Origin: Endotrypanum monterogeii
Taxonomy: Eukaryota > Euglenozoa > Kinetoplastea > Trypanosomatida > Trypanosomatidae
DNA length: 49,945 bases
Direction: 5' to 3'
NCBI GenBank assembly: GCA_000333855.2
Contig: CM007321.1
Location: 198,543-248,487, forward strand
Below the pieces are notes generated by a model, which saw only the letters and a list, made by a program, of their open reading frames with translations, did no database searches and was not told the DNA's origin. Below, piece by piece: positions 1-9,928 of this stretch (the stretch's first letter is position 1; each line of letters begins with the position of its first letter). A program made the translations under genes and the position numbers.

Positions 1-273
1 CTACTCCGTCGTGTGCCTCGGGTAGGTCGAATAGTCGTGTAGTGTAACGACATACACGAGTACGGGAGGTACACACATAGTATATATATATATATATATA
101 TATATATGCCCGCAAGGGGACTGAGCTCTCTCTGTCGGCGCCACTATCCACGCCCTGTAGAGGACCTCCTGACGCTCATCTCCTTCGCCGGCGACTGCTC
201 CTCTTAAGACCCCCTGCGCAACGTTGTGTCTGGTGATGCATTCCGCCCCCTCGCCTCGACTCACTATCTTTTC

Positions 274-316
<43 letters not shown>

Positions 317-580
317 TTTGAGTATCCCGCATGAGGATCACAACTTGAACCTTGACCCTCATTCCTTTTTCGCTGTCCTCGGACATGCGGTTGTGTGCCC
401 CTGGAAATGTGTCCCCATCACGCGCTGTCGTGGGGCGTCGAGTCCCCCGCCCCCTCCATCCCCAACTACGTGACTCAAGGCGGCTTCTCTTGCTCGCATA
501 CACTGACCTCGACCAGCACCACTACCTCCTCCTCCTTTCCTTCCTTCCATCTTGATGCTGTTTCTCCTGCTGCCTTCACG

Positions 581-617
<37 letters not shown>

Positions 618-874
618 TGCATAACACATGCACATCCGAAAGTATCTTCGCAACGCCGCCCCGTTTCTCCCACACATTCCCTCACGCACTTGCAAACCTC
701 TCGCTCTCTCTCCCCTCCACTCATCCCCCCTCGTGGTAGCTGTCGCTATCGCGGTGACCCCCTCTCACGCGCTTTCTGCTGTCCCCCTCCCCCCCCCCAA
801 ATATATATATATATATATATATATATCCGGGTCCCGTCAACACCCAAAGTACCCCAACCCCCCCCCTGAACGCA
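1..874. other. Non-coding leader region with microsatellites
   Basis: No credible coding frame is seen. The region holds TA repeats at about 80-107 and 276-308, a GT repeat at about 583-615 and another TA run at about 801-826. A long pyrimidine-rich stretch (about 660-730) followed by an AG at 738-739 is a good candidate trans-splice acceptor for the PLAC8-family gene that starts at 875, which would give a 5' UTR of about 135 nt. The first 600 bases are probably the 3' UTR and spacer of a gene outside the window. Confidence 0.6.
738..739 (+). promoter_or_regulatory. Candidate spliced-leader acceptor AG for the PLAC8-family gene
   Basis: This AG follows roughly 70 bases of C/T-rich sequence and lies 135 nt before the ATG at 875. 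Trypanosomatid mRNAs are matured by trans-splicing at the first AG after a polypyrimidine tract. The site is inferred from sequence only. Confidence 0.4.
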
Positions 875-1513
875 ATGATGCACAATATCAGTGACACAGA
901 AAATGCCGCCTCCAGTAAGCTGGCGGTGCTGCCCTCTGCAGACGACAATGCAGAAGTTCTGAAACTGGTGGAGTGTACAGATGTGACAGACAAGAAAAGC
1001 CACCTGATGGATACCGAACGCTTCGTCACCCCGCCGCATGGCGACTTCACGAGCGGCATCTGCAACTGCTCTGAGAGCTGGCTCATCTACCTGGACGCGT
1101 ACCTGTGCACGTACTGCATGGCAAGTGCACACCACAACTTGCTCGTCAACGAAGAAGAGGGCTTTCTCCCTTTGATATCAAGTGGCCTACTAGGCGTGGA
1201 CGTGGTGCTGAGGCTACTTCACGTTCCCCTACCAATCGCAGTATGGATGCACACCCTCCTCATGCGCAGATATATCCGTGAGCGCTACAGCTTGCATTCA
1301 TACAGCCCATCTGCCTCCGAGGGCGACGATGGCTGTGCCCCGAAGGGGGGGAGGGTATGTGAGTACCTACAGGACATCCTGAAGGTGACGTGCTGTATGA
1401 CGTGCGTCATGGCCCAGCACCAACGTGAGATTCTTTACCAGGGCGAATGGAGTGCAAGCGTGTTCAGCGATCGCTACTCTCTGGGGGAACCGTCTACCGT
1501 ACACACAGTCTAG
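875..1513 (+). CDS. PLAC8-family cysteine-rich protein
   Basis: This 212-residue protein has the layout of the PLAC8 (Cys-rich, DUF614) family. A first cysteine cluster (C63, C65, C78, C81) sits in a hydrophobic segment, followed by a second hydrophobic stretch (about 105-130). Next comes the basic RRYIRERY motif (131-138), equivalent to the family's R-x-x-[IL]-R-x-[KR]-[YF], and a second cluster (C173, C174, C177) followed by the Q-x-x-R-E element (182-186). PLAC8 proteins are small membrane-associated proteins linked in plants and fungi to metal export and cell-size control; the trypanosomatid role is not known to me. Trypanosomatid proteins annotated 'ama1' may belong to the same family, but I cannot confirm that from sequence. 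The first of two adjacent ATGs (875, 878) was chosen. No signal peptide is seen. Confidence 0.7.
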   Translation: MMHNISDTENAASSKLAVLPSADDNAEVLKLVECTDVTDKKSHLMDTERFVTPPHGDFTSGICNCSESWLIYLDAYLCTYCMASAHHNLLVNEEEGFLPLISSGLLGVDVVLRLLHVPLPIAVWMHTLLMRRYIRERYSLHSYSPSASEGDDGCAPKGGRVCEYLQDILKVTCCMTCVMAQHQREILYQGEWSASVFSDRYSLGEPSTVHTV

Positions 1514-2722
1514 TCACGACCCCCTCTGCCTCCTCCCCTCCCCTCCCCTCCCCTCCCCTCCCCCGCCTGTCTCTCGTCGCGGCGTCCAACGACACGCGGC
1601 CCTCTTCCGATATTTTTTTTTTTAATATCTGTGATGTGGGGGAGGATGGTGCGGATGATGTGTGTAAATATACCCATAATGAAATCAAATACATATACAC
1701 ACACACACGTATATACATATATATATATATATATATTGATAAATTTATAGTATAGAAATTTTTTTTTCTTTCCAGCTGGAAAAGATTGTTAAGCCAGATG
1801 AGCTGAGTCAGTGGATTTTGTTGTTGTATACGCGAGAAGAAAAAGATATCTGTTTATCCATCTATATATATATATATTTTTTTTTCCCTAGAGGAGGGAG
1901 GTCTCCGTGGGAAGAGAAGGGGAGTGGAGACACCATCCGCTGCTGCGTGTTGCACTATGTTCGGCATTTACATTTGCACATATGCATATATATATATATA
2001 TATATATATATGGAGAGAGAGAGAGAGAGATCCACAGAGTGTTTGAGCAAGTTCGTTACGTGTCGTATCTCCCCTCCCCTTACCTCGCCCTCCTATACCT
2101 CTTCGGATGCAGTGATGACATTGTTATCTTTCATGGGGATGACCCGATTGGGGTGCGAACAACACCCCCTTGTGCGAAATAAATCTTTCTATTACGCATT
2201 TATTTGTCTTGGATGTTTGTGTGGATCAGGCCCTCTGCGCATTCACCCATCTCGTCGAACAGAATCGCTCGCCTGCGTGTGTGGGTGTATGTACAGAGGT
2301 GCAGGCGGGGGAAGACAAGGCCGCTACAGCAGAGCAGACAACTCTCTGCTCATAGATTTCCCGCTTGCCTCCTCCCCTTCCCTTCCCTCGCTCCTCATCC
2401 TGCACCCACCCCACCCCACCCCACCCACCTCTAACTCTTCTTGTGGGGGATTGGAGGGAGTGGGAGTGGGAGTGGGAGTGGGAGGAAGGACAACAACCGC
2501 TCATCTACGGACAAACCTAGTCCCCACCCCACCCGCCTTCTTTCCTTGATCATACATATATACGTATTTATTTATTTGTTTATTTATTTCCTTCGCTTAT
2601 TGTCCTGGAACGCAGCCCTTCCTACACCAAACACAGCAACAGCAGCAGTCTACTGCCGGGGACGAGTGGGAAGGAAAAAAACAAAAAAAAAGGGGGGGAG
2701 GGCAGCGTTGGCCATCGATCGA
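1514..2722. other. Spacer rich in microsatellites and possible splice acceptors
   Basis: No credible gene is present. There is a C/T tract (CCCCT repeats, about 1525-1565), TA runs (about 1712-1735 and 1985-2014), a GA run (about 2015-2030) and a CCCAC/GGGAGT-rich block (2400-2485). Two strong acceptor-like sites occur early: a poly(T)-rich tract ending in AG at 1774-1775, and another ending in TAG near 1892. The tract closest to the next gene runs from about 2565 to 2610 and ends in AG at 2614-2615, 108 nt before the UBA3 ATG. Confidence 0.6.
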
Positions 2723-4300
2723 ATGCCGGCATCTACGTCGTCGCGACTGGCCATCACACAGAATAGTGACCTGGTAGCAGCCCTCACGAGCTCCAGGACT
2801 CAATTCCCCACACCTGACTTTGATCCTAAACTGAGCGATTGGTCGTTTGTGAAGCCGCTGGTCATTGGTGCGGGTGGCATCGGCTGTGAGCTGCTGCACC
2901 TCCTGGCCCTCAGCGGCTTTGCGCACATCACCGTGATCGACATGGACCTCGTGGAGCTGTCCAACCTGAATAGGCAGTTCCTCTTCACCCATGGCGACGT
3001 GGGCAAGGCAAAGAGCACCACGGCGGCGGCAGCGGTGGAGGCGCGTTGCCCTGGCGTGACAGTGACGGCGATTGTGGGGCGTGTGGAGGATCAGCCGGAC
3101 GACTTCTACCGCAGCTTCGATGCGGTGTTGCTGGCGGTCGACTCGGTTCCGGCACGGCGCTGGGTGAATCGAAAAATTGCAGCGATGGCCACACGCACAG
3201 TCGTCATGGCTGCTGCTGACGCTGAGAAACCGCTGACGGCGCTGGGCCGAGTTGGCGACTACGTGATTGAAGATGCGACACCCATCATCGACACCGGCAC
3301 CGAGAGCTTTGAGGGACACTGTCGTGTCATTCACATGTCCCGCAACCTCACCCCGTGCATAGAATGTGAGATGTATCTGTACAACGACGGCACCACACGG
3401 GCAACAGTGCCTTTCTGCACGCTAGAGTCCGTTCCCCGCACGCCGGACCACTGCGTCCTCTACACCCAGATGCGAGACTGGCCAGAGCACCACCGCCTCC
3501 CGCACCCGCGCCGCTCCCACGGTGATGGCAGTCCCTATGACGACGAGGGCGAGTACGAGCCACTCGATCCTGACAATGCCGAGCATGTGCGCTGGGTGAC
3601 GGAGCGCGCGCGAGCACGCCAGGCCAAGTTTGGCATCGGAGGGCCCCCGATTGACGACATGTTCACAGTTGGCGTGATTCGCAATGTCGTGCCTGCTGTT
3701 GGCTTCACCAACGCCTATGTAGCGGGGCAGGCTGTGACGGAATTGATGAAGCTCCTCATCGGGTGTGCGCCGGCGCTGGATAACTTCACCTTCTACAACG
3801 GCGCCACTGAGGAGGGGGTATACGCCCACGTCGAGCCGTGCCGCAGTGCCCCGATGCATGGCAGCAGCGATGTACAAGGACACTGTCTCGTATGCGGGCC
3901 GCGCCCTGTCGTTGCCGTCGACCCGGCTGCCATTACGGCCGGCGCGTTCCGCGGTGGATTAATTCAGCTCCTTGCGCCAGATGCCACCACAGCGGCGCTG
4001 CTGCACCAAGGCGTCGTCTTGCTCGTTTTCCAGGTGGCATCAGGTCTGGTAGAAGTTGCACTGCCGAGGGACCTCGACGACGCAGGCGGAGCCGTCACAC
4101 CCGAGGGCGGTGACAGGGGACGCAATGGACCCAGCGGCGACAGCCTTCTCCGCGTGCTGTGCGCCTCCGGCCACGAGACATCGTTGAAAAAATGGGAAGA
4201 GGGAGAGATGGCCATGGTGGTGGAGTGCTTCGGTGCAGCCGACAACGCACGCGTGTCTGCGCTGGTTCAGTGGCGACACACGACTCCATCATACCCCTAG
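2723..4300 (+). CDS. UBA3: NEDD8-activating enzyme E1 catalytic subunit (UBA3-like)
   Basis: This 525-aa protein is the catalytic half of the heterodimeric E1 that adenylates NEDD8/Rub1 and passes it to UBC12, upstream of cullin activation. The N-terminal adenylation fold has the nucleotide loop GAGGIG (49-54), the acidic-to-NLNRQFLF segment (73-88), K95 and D140. The catalytic cysteine is C232, in a PFCTLESVPR context that matches UBA3 rather than UBA1 or UBA2. Two zinc-binding CxxC pairs are seen (C212/C215 and C388/C391), with the UBA3-typical NVVPAVGFTNAYVAGQ stretch between them. The C-terminal part is divergent, and a ubiquitin-fold domain is plausible but not obvious. The family is usually about 440-460 aa, so this copy is longer. 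The reading frame is open upstream to 2441, but that part is low-complexity (GSGSG, poly-Ile/Phe), so the ATG at 2723 was taken as the start. The partner subunit APPBP1/NAE1 is not in the window. Confidence 0.88.
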   Translation: MPASTSSRLAITQNSDLVAALTSSRTQFPTPDFDPKLSDWSFVKPLVIGAGGIGCELLHLLALSGFAHITVIDMDLVELSNLNRQFLFTHGDVGKAKSTTAAAAVEARCPGVTVTAIVGRVEDQPDDFYRSFDAVLLAVDSVPARRWVNRKIAAMATRTVVMAAADAEKPLTALGRVGDYVIEDATPIIDTGTESFEGHCRVIHMSRNLTPCIECEMYLYNDGTTRATVPFCTLESVPRTPDHCVLYTQMRDWPEHHRLPHPRRSHGDGSPYDDEGEYEPLDPDNAEHVRWVTERARARQAKFGIGGPPIDDMFTVGVIRNVVPAVGFTNAYVAGQAVTELMKLLIGCAPALDNFTFYNGATEEGVYAHVEPCRSAPMHGSSDVQGHCLVCGPRPVVAVDPAAITAGAFRGGLIQLLAPDATTAALLHQGVVLLVFQVASGLVEVALPRDLDDAGGAVTPEGGDRGRNGPSGDSLLRVLCASGHETSLKKWEEGEMAMVVECFGAADNARVSALVQWRHTTPSYP

Positions 4301-4650
4301 CATCCGTGATCGCTCGCCCACACACAAACACTCACCCCCACACCCAATCCCATGGAAATAGTATACACTTCTTCACAGAGAGTGTACCCACCCGTGTGGG
4401 GCACCCCGTCCCCCCGCCTGTCTGGGAAATCGAGGCCAGGAGGGGCAAAGGCGACACGCACGCAAGAAGAAACTGCGAAAACATATATATATGTATGTGT
4501 ATATAGAGAGAATGTGCGTGTATATACGTAGTGTTCATGCCCATCACCTGTTTTATGGACCCTCCCCTCCCTCCCCTCCTCTCTCTCCCTCTCCGTGACG
4601 TCATGTGCACATACAACAACAAGAACCGCAGTCGCGTGCACTTGAGAAAG
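4301..4650. other. Short spacer with polypyrimidine tract
   Basis: This stretch is non-coding between UBA3 and the next long frame. A dense C/T tract at about 4560-4595 is the likely trans-splicing signal. No credible gene is seen. Confidence 0.5.
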
Positions 4651-7600
4651 ATGCATTCCTTCTCTTACGCCACGAATTTCATGCAGTCCTCCAGCGCTTC
4701 GATTGTCACAAGAACTCCCTTTGTTCATCTGCGGCAGCGGCCACGTGGGCGATCACAGCCGATGACAAGACCATGTGCTTCGACTCTCTGGACGCAGACG
4801 TCGTGGCCGTTGTCGAGCCCTCTGTGTGACGCGTCCCTCCCCACTGTCGTCCCCGCGGTGAGAAAGCTGTACATGGGCAAGGTCCTGCTGCAGGCGAGCG
4901 GGCGGCATTGCTATGCAACCACCACCGCCACCACCCCCACCCCAGCGACAGCGAGTGGCCCTCCCTCCTCGCAGACACGGCAACAAAAACACACACGACA
5001 TCGCCACCACATGATACACCTTGGTAATAATATATTTGCCAATGCCCCTGCCTCGATCCTTTCCCCCGCACCGCACGCATCGGAGAGCCACTCTGGCCAC
5101 CACAGAGAACGTCAAGCTACCCGTCGTTACCGCAGCGACGAGCACCCGTGTACCCCCACCAGCGACGCCAACACCAAGAGCCACGCCGTGAAGGCTGCAG
5201 TGCATGCACACTCGCTGGCCCTCCAGGAGTTGGGCGCGGACGGCGTCGAGGGGAATGAGGAGTATCGGCATCTGCGCATCCCACAGACAGCAGCCGAGAC
5301 GGTCGAGCTCCTTGAGTGTACCACGCTGTTCGAGGCCCTGGACGCTGCTGCACTCGGCGACGTGCGCAAAAACCTCAATAATCTCCAGACGCAGGCTCTG
5401 CCACTTCTCCTCAGCTTCGCACAGGCAGCCTCCACGCCGTCAACCGGTGACGCAGCTGGAGCGGCAAGGACCTTCACGGAAGCTGAACTTGCAGAGGCGC
5501 TGGAGTGTCTGTCCACCCATCTAGGGAGTATCGCACTGGCCACTCGCAGGGATGGTCGGCGGCACGTATCGGCACTTCCGCCAGCGGTGGTGGTGACGCT
5601 ATGGGAAGCAGTTATGCCACACGTGCACCGATGCGTACACAAGGGAGAGGCACCGTCGCCGTCACCACCACATCCCAACGTTGCGGTGCTGGACGAAGAC
5701 GCGCGCAGGAGTGTGGTGGAAGCAGGTACCTCAGGGCCACACGGCACCGGGGACACCGCAGCACCGTCTGTCACTGCCGCGCATACACCGGTGTCCTTGC
5801 CAGTCGGGCCCACGCCCCCCGACCTGTTGACACCACGAATCAAGAAATCTCTCTATGTGCCACTGCGCCGTGCGCTCGCCCTTCACACACGACACATTTC
5901 TCCCCTGCTGCCGCCACCAGCCCTTGCGCTAGTCCTCACACGAATGTATCAGTGCGGCGCGCTCGCGGATGACGTGCTGGGTCCAGTGATCAGCCACTAT
6001 CTCGAGGCGCTGTGGAAGTGTTCACCAACACCCACCGCAACGGGCGGTAGCTCGGCGGCGGTGTTGCAGCAGCGTGTGCTCCGACTGCCCAGCGTTGTCT
6101 GCGGCAGCGGCAGTGACGACCGAGACGCGGCCTCACCTGTCGCTGTATTCACAGATGCTGCGGCGGTGACGATGGCGCGCCTGCTGGGCCGCGCGGCGAT
6201 ACCCGGGCATCGCCAACTCCATCAATTCTTTCACTTGGTGCTGCTGCCCGAAGTCGCGCGAGTTTTGAAGAGCGCCGCGCAGCGTGCCACGGCCGAGGAT
6301 GCTGGTGACGCTCTCGAGGCGCTGCCTAGCGTGGACGCGCTGCACGACCTGACCGCAGCCCTGAGCCACTACGCCGTCTCCGGGCACGCTGTCGCGCACC
6401 TCTCAACGCTTTGGACCATCCACCTGAGGCATCGGCAACGCGCAGGCGACGCCGCAGCGGTCGTGGCAGACTGCACGGCCTTGTTGCGAGTCGTGTCGAG
6501 TGTCCCGTTGGCGTCCCAGCGCACCCAGCGCCGACACGCGCGCAACATCGGCACAGACGTCCGCCACGGTGGAGGGAGCACGATGTGGAAGCGGAGGCGA
6601 CTGCAGAGAGTCACCGAGGGTGAGTACTACCCCTTGGTTGATGAGGTGTGTGCGCAGGTCTGTCAATTGTGTCACCAGCTGCGGGACGGTGCGGCGACTG
6701 TCACCCCAACTCAACTCCTAGCGCTGTTACGTGTGCTGCTTCGTGTAAATAGTGTGCACTGGGCCGAGACGTACGAGACGCTCGCCAGCGCTGTTCTCGT
6801 CGCAGCGACCAGCGCGGCAGCCTCCGTCGCCGAGGCAACCCCCAAGTGTCAGGAAGATCGAGGATGGGAGAGATTTTTTTCTGTGGCTGATACACAGCGC
6901 ACGGTGCACGCATTGCTGCACCGCAATTCTCTCATTCCCGACCATCCCCTGCACTACGTACTACTACGTCGACTTCTGCACTCGCCGGCCGCGATGGAGG
7001 ACGCGGCAGTCGCGTCCCAGGTGCTCCTCGGTCTGGATTTGATGACGCCTGCACCTTTAAAAAGCGCAGAAGCCGATGGAGACTCGTCTATCCCGGCAAC
7101 GTCACGTGCGGCGGACAGCATTACCCACCACCGCTTCGCTACTGCGGCCACCACGACCGCCGCCATCGGTGCATCTGTGGGGTCGGCGCTAGCAGCCCTG
7201 CCAGCCACAGCGGGCACGGTAGTTGGGGAGAGGTATACAACCACCTTCGCCATCACCCCCAGTGACCGCACTCGCGCTCTGCAGGTGTTCCGTCGGTTTG
7301 GCCGCTCCGTCACGCCCACCGCCTTCATTGCTGGATTGTGTGTTGTTCCGCTGGACGCGCTTCTTCCGCCGACCGCGCAGATCGCGGTCGTGAATCACCT
7401 CACATCGATCGCCTCATCGGTGGCGCCGTCGTACCTGGCAAAGGGAGTGGAGGCGGTGATGCGACAGCTGCCCTCCTCCGCCATCGACGATGTGTCGGTG
7501 CAGCATTGGTTCTCTCGCTTCACCGCCCGGGATATTGTGCACCGCGTCGACCCCGTTGGCTGTGCCGCCCTGCTGGACATACTGTCGACGCACCCGCGGT

Positions 7601-9270
7601 ACCAGCGCAACTGCGCACTGGCAAAATCCTGCCTCACCCGCCGCATCGGTGCCGCGCTGCGAGGGATCGAGACGAATGGCTCCGCCGCTGGCACACTCGC
7701 CCTCGATTCGCTTCCGCGCATCGTGTCCGCCCTACAGCGTGCCAACGTATTTCTGCCGCCCTACTACTCACGCGTGTGCCGGCAGCTGCTCGGACAGGTG
7801 GAGCAGGCGCCTCTCGGCGCGACACTGCGACCGTTCGAGCTTCTTGCGGAGGCGTATATGAGCCGGCAGCGCAATGAAGCGCAGGCCAGCGTCTTCAAAG
7901 ATGTGTGGGAGCTCCTGCGTGGACGCGTCATGGAAGAAGCGAAGCAACTGACGCTGACGGAGACGGTCACAGCCATCAATGCCTTCTCCGCGCTCGACGT
8001 GGCCGACCGCGCGCTCTTCAGCGTCCTCTTGTATCAACTTTGGACGTGCCTGCGAGCTGCAGAAGAAGCGGAGGTGTCAGCAGTGGCGGCGGCGTCGAGC
8101 GCCTGCTCGACAGCGGTGACATACCACGTACTGGCGGTGCCTCCTGGGCGACTGGAGCAGCAGTCAGGCGACAGCAGCGAAGCCGCAGAAGCGAAAGTGT
8201 GCAGGCGTGCGCAGACTGCCCGGCGGGTGCTGCGCAGCCTGACGCCGAGCGCAGTGGCAGTGCTAACCACAACACTTTTTGCTCGAGACGACGCCCGTGC
8301 GCCTTCCACAGCGCCGGCGCACCTGAGCGGTGGAGGGGAAGCGGGGGGTGGGCAAAAAGTAGACAGGGACGAGGACCTTGCCCGCACACTGCTGCCGTGG
8401 ATGCTCATCACACTTCGGGATTGCCACGCGCAGCTGTACCCAGTAGACGTGGTGCATCTCATGCCGCCTCTCCTCGAGCACTACGCAGCCGCTCTTGAAA
8501 AAAATGGCGCACCAGCGGATGACGTGGGGCAGTACAGCACAGTGTTGCACGCCGCGTACGACGCATGCCGGAACACATTCCTTCTCATGTACGCCCTCCT
8601 GCCGGGTGAGGTCGAGACGGTGGAGAACCCGTTGCGCTCGGCTGTGGCTGAGCATGAGCAAATAGCGAAGCAGCGGGCGGAGTGGACACCGGCGACGAAG
8701 ATGTCCGTTGAGGTGGTGCCTCGTCCGTGGTTCGCCTCTGTGCTGATCAGTCTCAGCAGTGCCGCACTCGTCGACCTGCCCGTAGCGCTCGCGTGTGTGC
8801 GGCGTGCGTGCACGCGACGCGTTTGCGTTGACCTCCTTCCCATCTCACAACTCGTCGATGTGTGCTTGAGTCTCTGCTGGCTGGCCACCGAAGATCGCGC
8901 TGCGACAAACAGCGACGCCAGCGCCCGAGCAAACGGGGACGACGACGGCGATGCTGATGCGCAGGTGAACGCAACACGACCAGCATCCTCCCAAGGGAAT
9001 ACCCCCCCTTCGACATCATCAGCGGGTGCTGTTATCCCAACTGCCATGGCTACCGTCCTCTCCGCGCTTTGGCAGCGCAGCGATGAGCTCACCACCTCTC
9101 AAATCAACGCGCTCCTGCGCTGCCTCCGCGACACGTACGGCGCCGACAAGGTTGACACCGATTTTGTAGAGCGGCTGAGTGCACAGATGGCGCTTCTACT
9201 GTCGAAAGCGAGCCCCACTCGCAACGACCCGCAGGTGCGGCAATGTCAAGGCAACCATCCACAGCAGTAA
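4651..9270 (+). CDS. Large conserved-looking hypothetical protein, probably mitochondrial
   Basis: The frame encodes about 1539 aa from the ATG at 4651, the first in-frame ATG after the polypyrimidine tract that ends near 4595. The frame is open further upstream (ATG about 4537), but that part is the tract itself. Later starts at 4681 or 4873 are also possible. I recognise no catalytic domain. The N-terminal 200 residues are Ser/Thr/Arg/His-rich and poor in acidic residues, which would fit a mitochondrial targeting region. The rest is Ala/Leu-rich and predicted mainly helical, with repeated short helical units such as LSALWQRSDELTTSQINALL near the C-terminus. Low-complexity acidic loops interrupt it, for example the DDDGDADAQ stretch close to residue 1430. 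This architecture resembles the helical-repeat RNA-binding proteins common in kinetoplasts, but that is an inference. Codon use matches the neighbouring genes. Confidence 0.7.
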   Translation: MHSFSYATNFMQSSSASIVTRTPFVHLRQRPRGRSQPMTRPCASTLWTQTSWPLSSPLCDASLPTVVPAVRKLYMGKVLLQASGRHCYATTTATTPTPATASGPPSSQTRQQKHTRHRHHMIHLGNNIFANAPASILSPAPHASESHSGHHRERQATRRYRSDEHPCTPTSDANTKSHAVKAAVHAHSLALQELGADGVEGNEEYRHLRIPQTAAETVELLECTTLFEALDAAALGDVRKNLNNLQTQALPLLLSFAQAASTPSTGDAAGAARTFTEAELAEALECLSTHLGSIALATRRDGRRHVSALPPAVVVTLWEAVMPHVHRCVHKGEAPSPSPPHPNVAVLDEDARRSVVEAGTSGPHGTGDTAAPSVTAAHTPVSLPVGPTPPDLLTPRIKKSLYVPLRRALALHTRHISPLLPPPALALVLTRMYQCGALADDVLGPVISHYLEALWKCSPTPTATGGSSAAVLQQRVLRLPSVVCGSGSDDRDAASPVAVFTDAAAVTMARLLGRAAIPGHRQLHQFFHLVLLPEVARVLKSAAQRATAEDAGDALEALPSVDALHDLTAALSHYAVSGHAVAHLSTLWTIHLRHRQRAGDAAAVVADCTALLRVVSSVPLASQRTQRRHARNIGTDVRHGGGSTMWKRRRLQRVTEGEYYPLVDEVCAQVCQLCHQLRDGAATVTPTQLLALLRVLLRVNSVHWAETYETLASAVLVAATSAAASVAEATPKCQEDRGWERFFSVADTQRTVHALLHRNSLIPDHPLHYVLLRRLLHSPAAMEDAAVASQVLLGLDLMTPAPLKSAEADGDSSIPATSRAADSITHHRFATAATTTAAIGASVGSALAALPATAGTVVGERYTTTFAITPSDRTRALQVFRRFGRSVTPTAFIAGLCVVPLDALLPPTAQIAVVNHLTSIASSVAPSYLAKGVEAVMRQLPSSAIDDVSVQHWFSRFTARDIVHRVDPVGCAALLDILSTHPRYQRNCALAKSCLTRRIGAALRGIETNGSAAGTLALDSLPRIVSALQRANVFLPPYYSRVCRQLLGQVEQAPLGATLRPFELLAEAYMSRQRNEAQASVFKDVWELLRGRVMEEAKQLTLTETVTAINAFSALDVADRALFSVLLYQLWTCLRAAEEAEVSAVAAASSACSTAVTYHVLAVPPGRLEQQSGDSSEAAEAKVCRRAQTARRVLRSLTPSAVAVLTTTLFARDDARAPSTAPAHLSGGGEAGGGQKVDRDEDLARTLLPWMLITLRDCHAQLYPVDVVHLMPPLLEHYAAALEKNGAPADDVGQYSTVLHAAYDACRNTFLLMYALLPGEVETVENPLRSAVAEHEQIAKQRAEWTPATKMSVEVVPRPWFASVLISLSSAALVDLPVALACVRRACTRRVCVDLLPISQLVDVCLSLCWLATEDRAATNSDASARANGDDDGDADAQVNATRPASSQGNTPPSTSSAGAVIPTAMATVLSALWQRSDELTTSQINALLRCLRDTYGADKVDTDFVERLSAQMALLLSKASPTRNDPQVRQCQGNHPQQ

Positions 9271-9479
9271 CGTCCCCAGCGAGATATCATACGAACACAC
9301 ACACACACACACACACACGCAACAACCAGAAACCTCCGCTTCAGTGCCATATGATATGCCTACGTGTGTGCGTGTGTGTGTCACCCCCACCCCCAAGTGG
9401 TCACGGGAAATATCCCTTTTTTTTTTTTTTGCTCCCCGTATAAAAGAATGAAGCTGCGTATAAGCACAAATATGTGAAC

Positions 9480-9514
<35 letters not shown>

Positions 9515-9626
9515 TGTGTGTGTGTGTGTGTATTTTGAACGTACATACGTGTGCCAAAAAAAAAAAAAAAACTTTTGGGAGAGAATGGGTTGTTGATGGT
9601 GTTCATCTTTCTTCCTCCTCCTCTTG

Positions 9627-9657
<31 letters not shown>

Positions 9658-9928
9658 TTTCTCCTCCTCCCTCCTTCCCTCCCGATCAGCCGCACCGTCA
9701 AGATTTTCACGGTGGACCAAAGGCTCAGATACATCACATCACAAATAGAAGAAAAACAAAATACAGCGAGAGAAGCGAAACCACCACAAAAAAAAAAACG
9801 GAGAATCATATCGAACAGTTGTGGAGGTCCATAGGCCCTTGTGTACGACTGCAGGCGGGGCTGGTCCCTCTGCTCGCTTTGTGTGTCTGTTATGATGCGA
9901 GGGGGCAAGTCTTTGTGAAAGAGAGACG
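9271..9928. other. Spacer with CA and TA microsatellites
   Basis: The spacer holds CA repeats (about 9295-9318 and 9627-9653), a TA run (about 9483-9512) and poly(A)/poly(T) stretches. A C/T-rich tract (9655-9690) lies upstream of the long gene that starts at 9929. No credible gene is present. Confidence 0.6.

Noticed and set aside
4605..4829. 74-codon frame overlapping the start of the large hypothetical gene
   Set aside because: It starts with GTG, its first ATG is near the end, and it has no independent splice signal.
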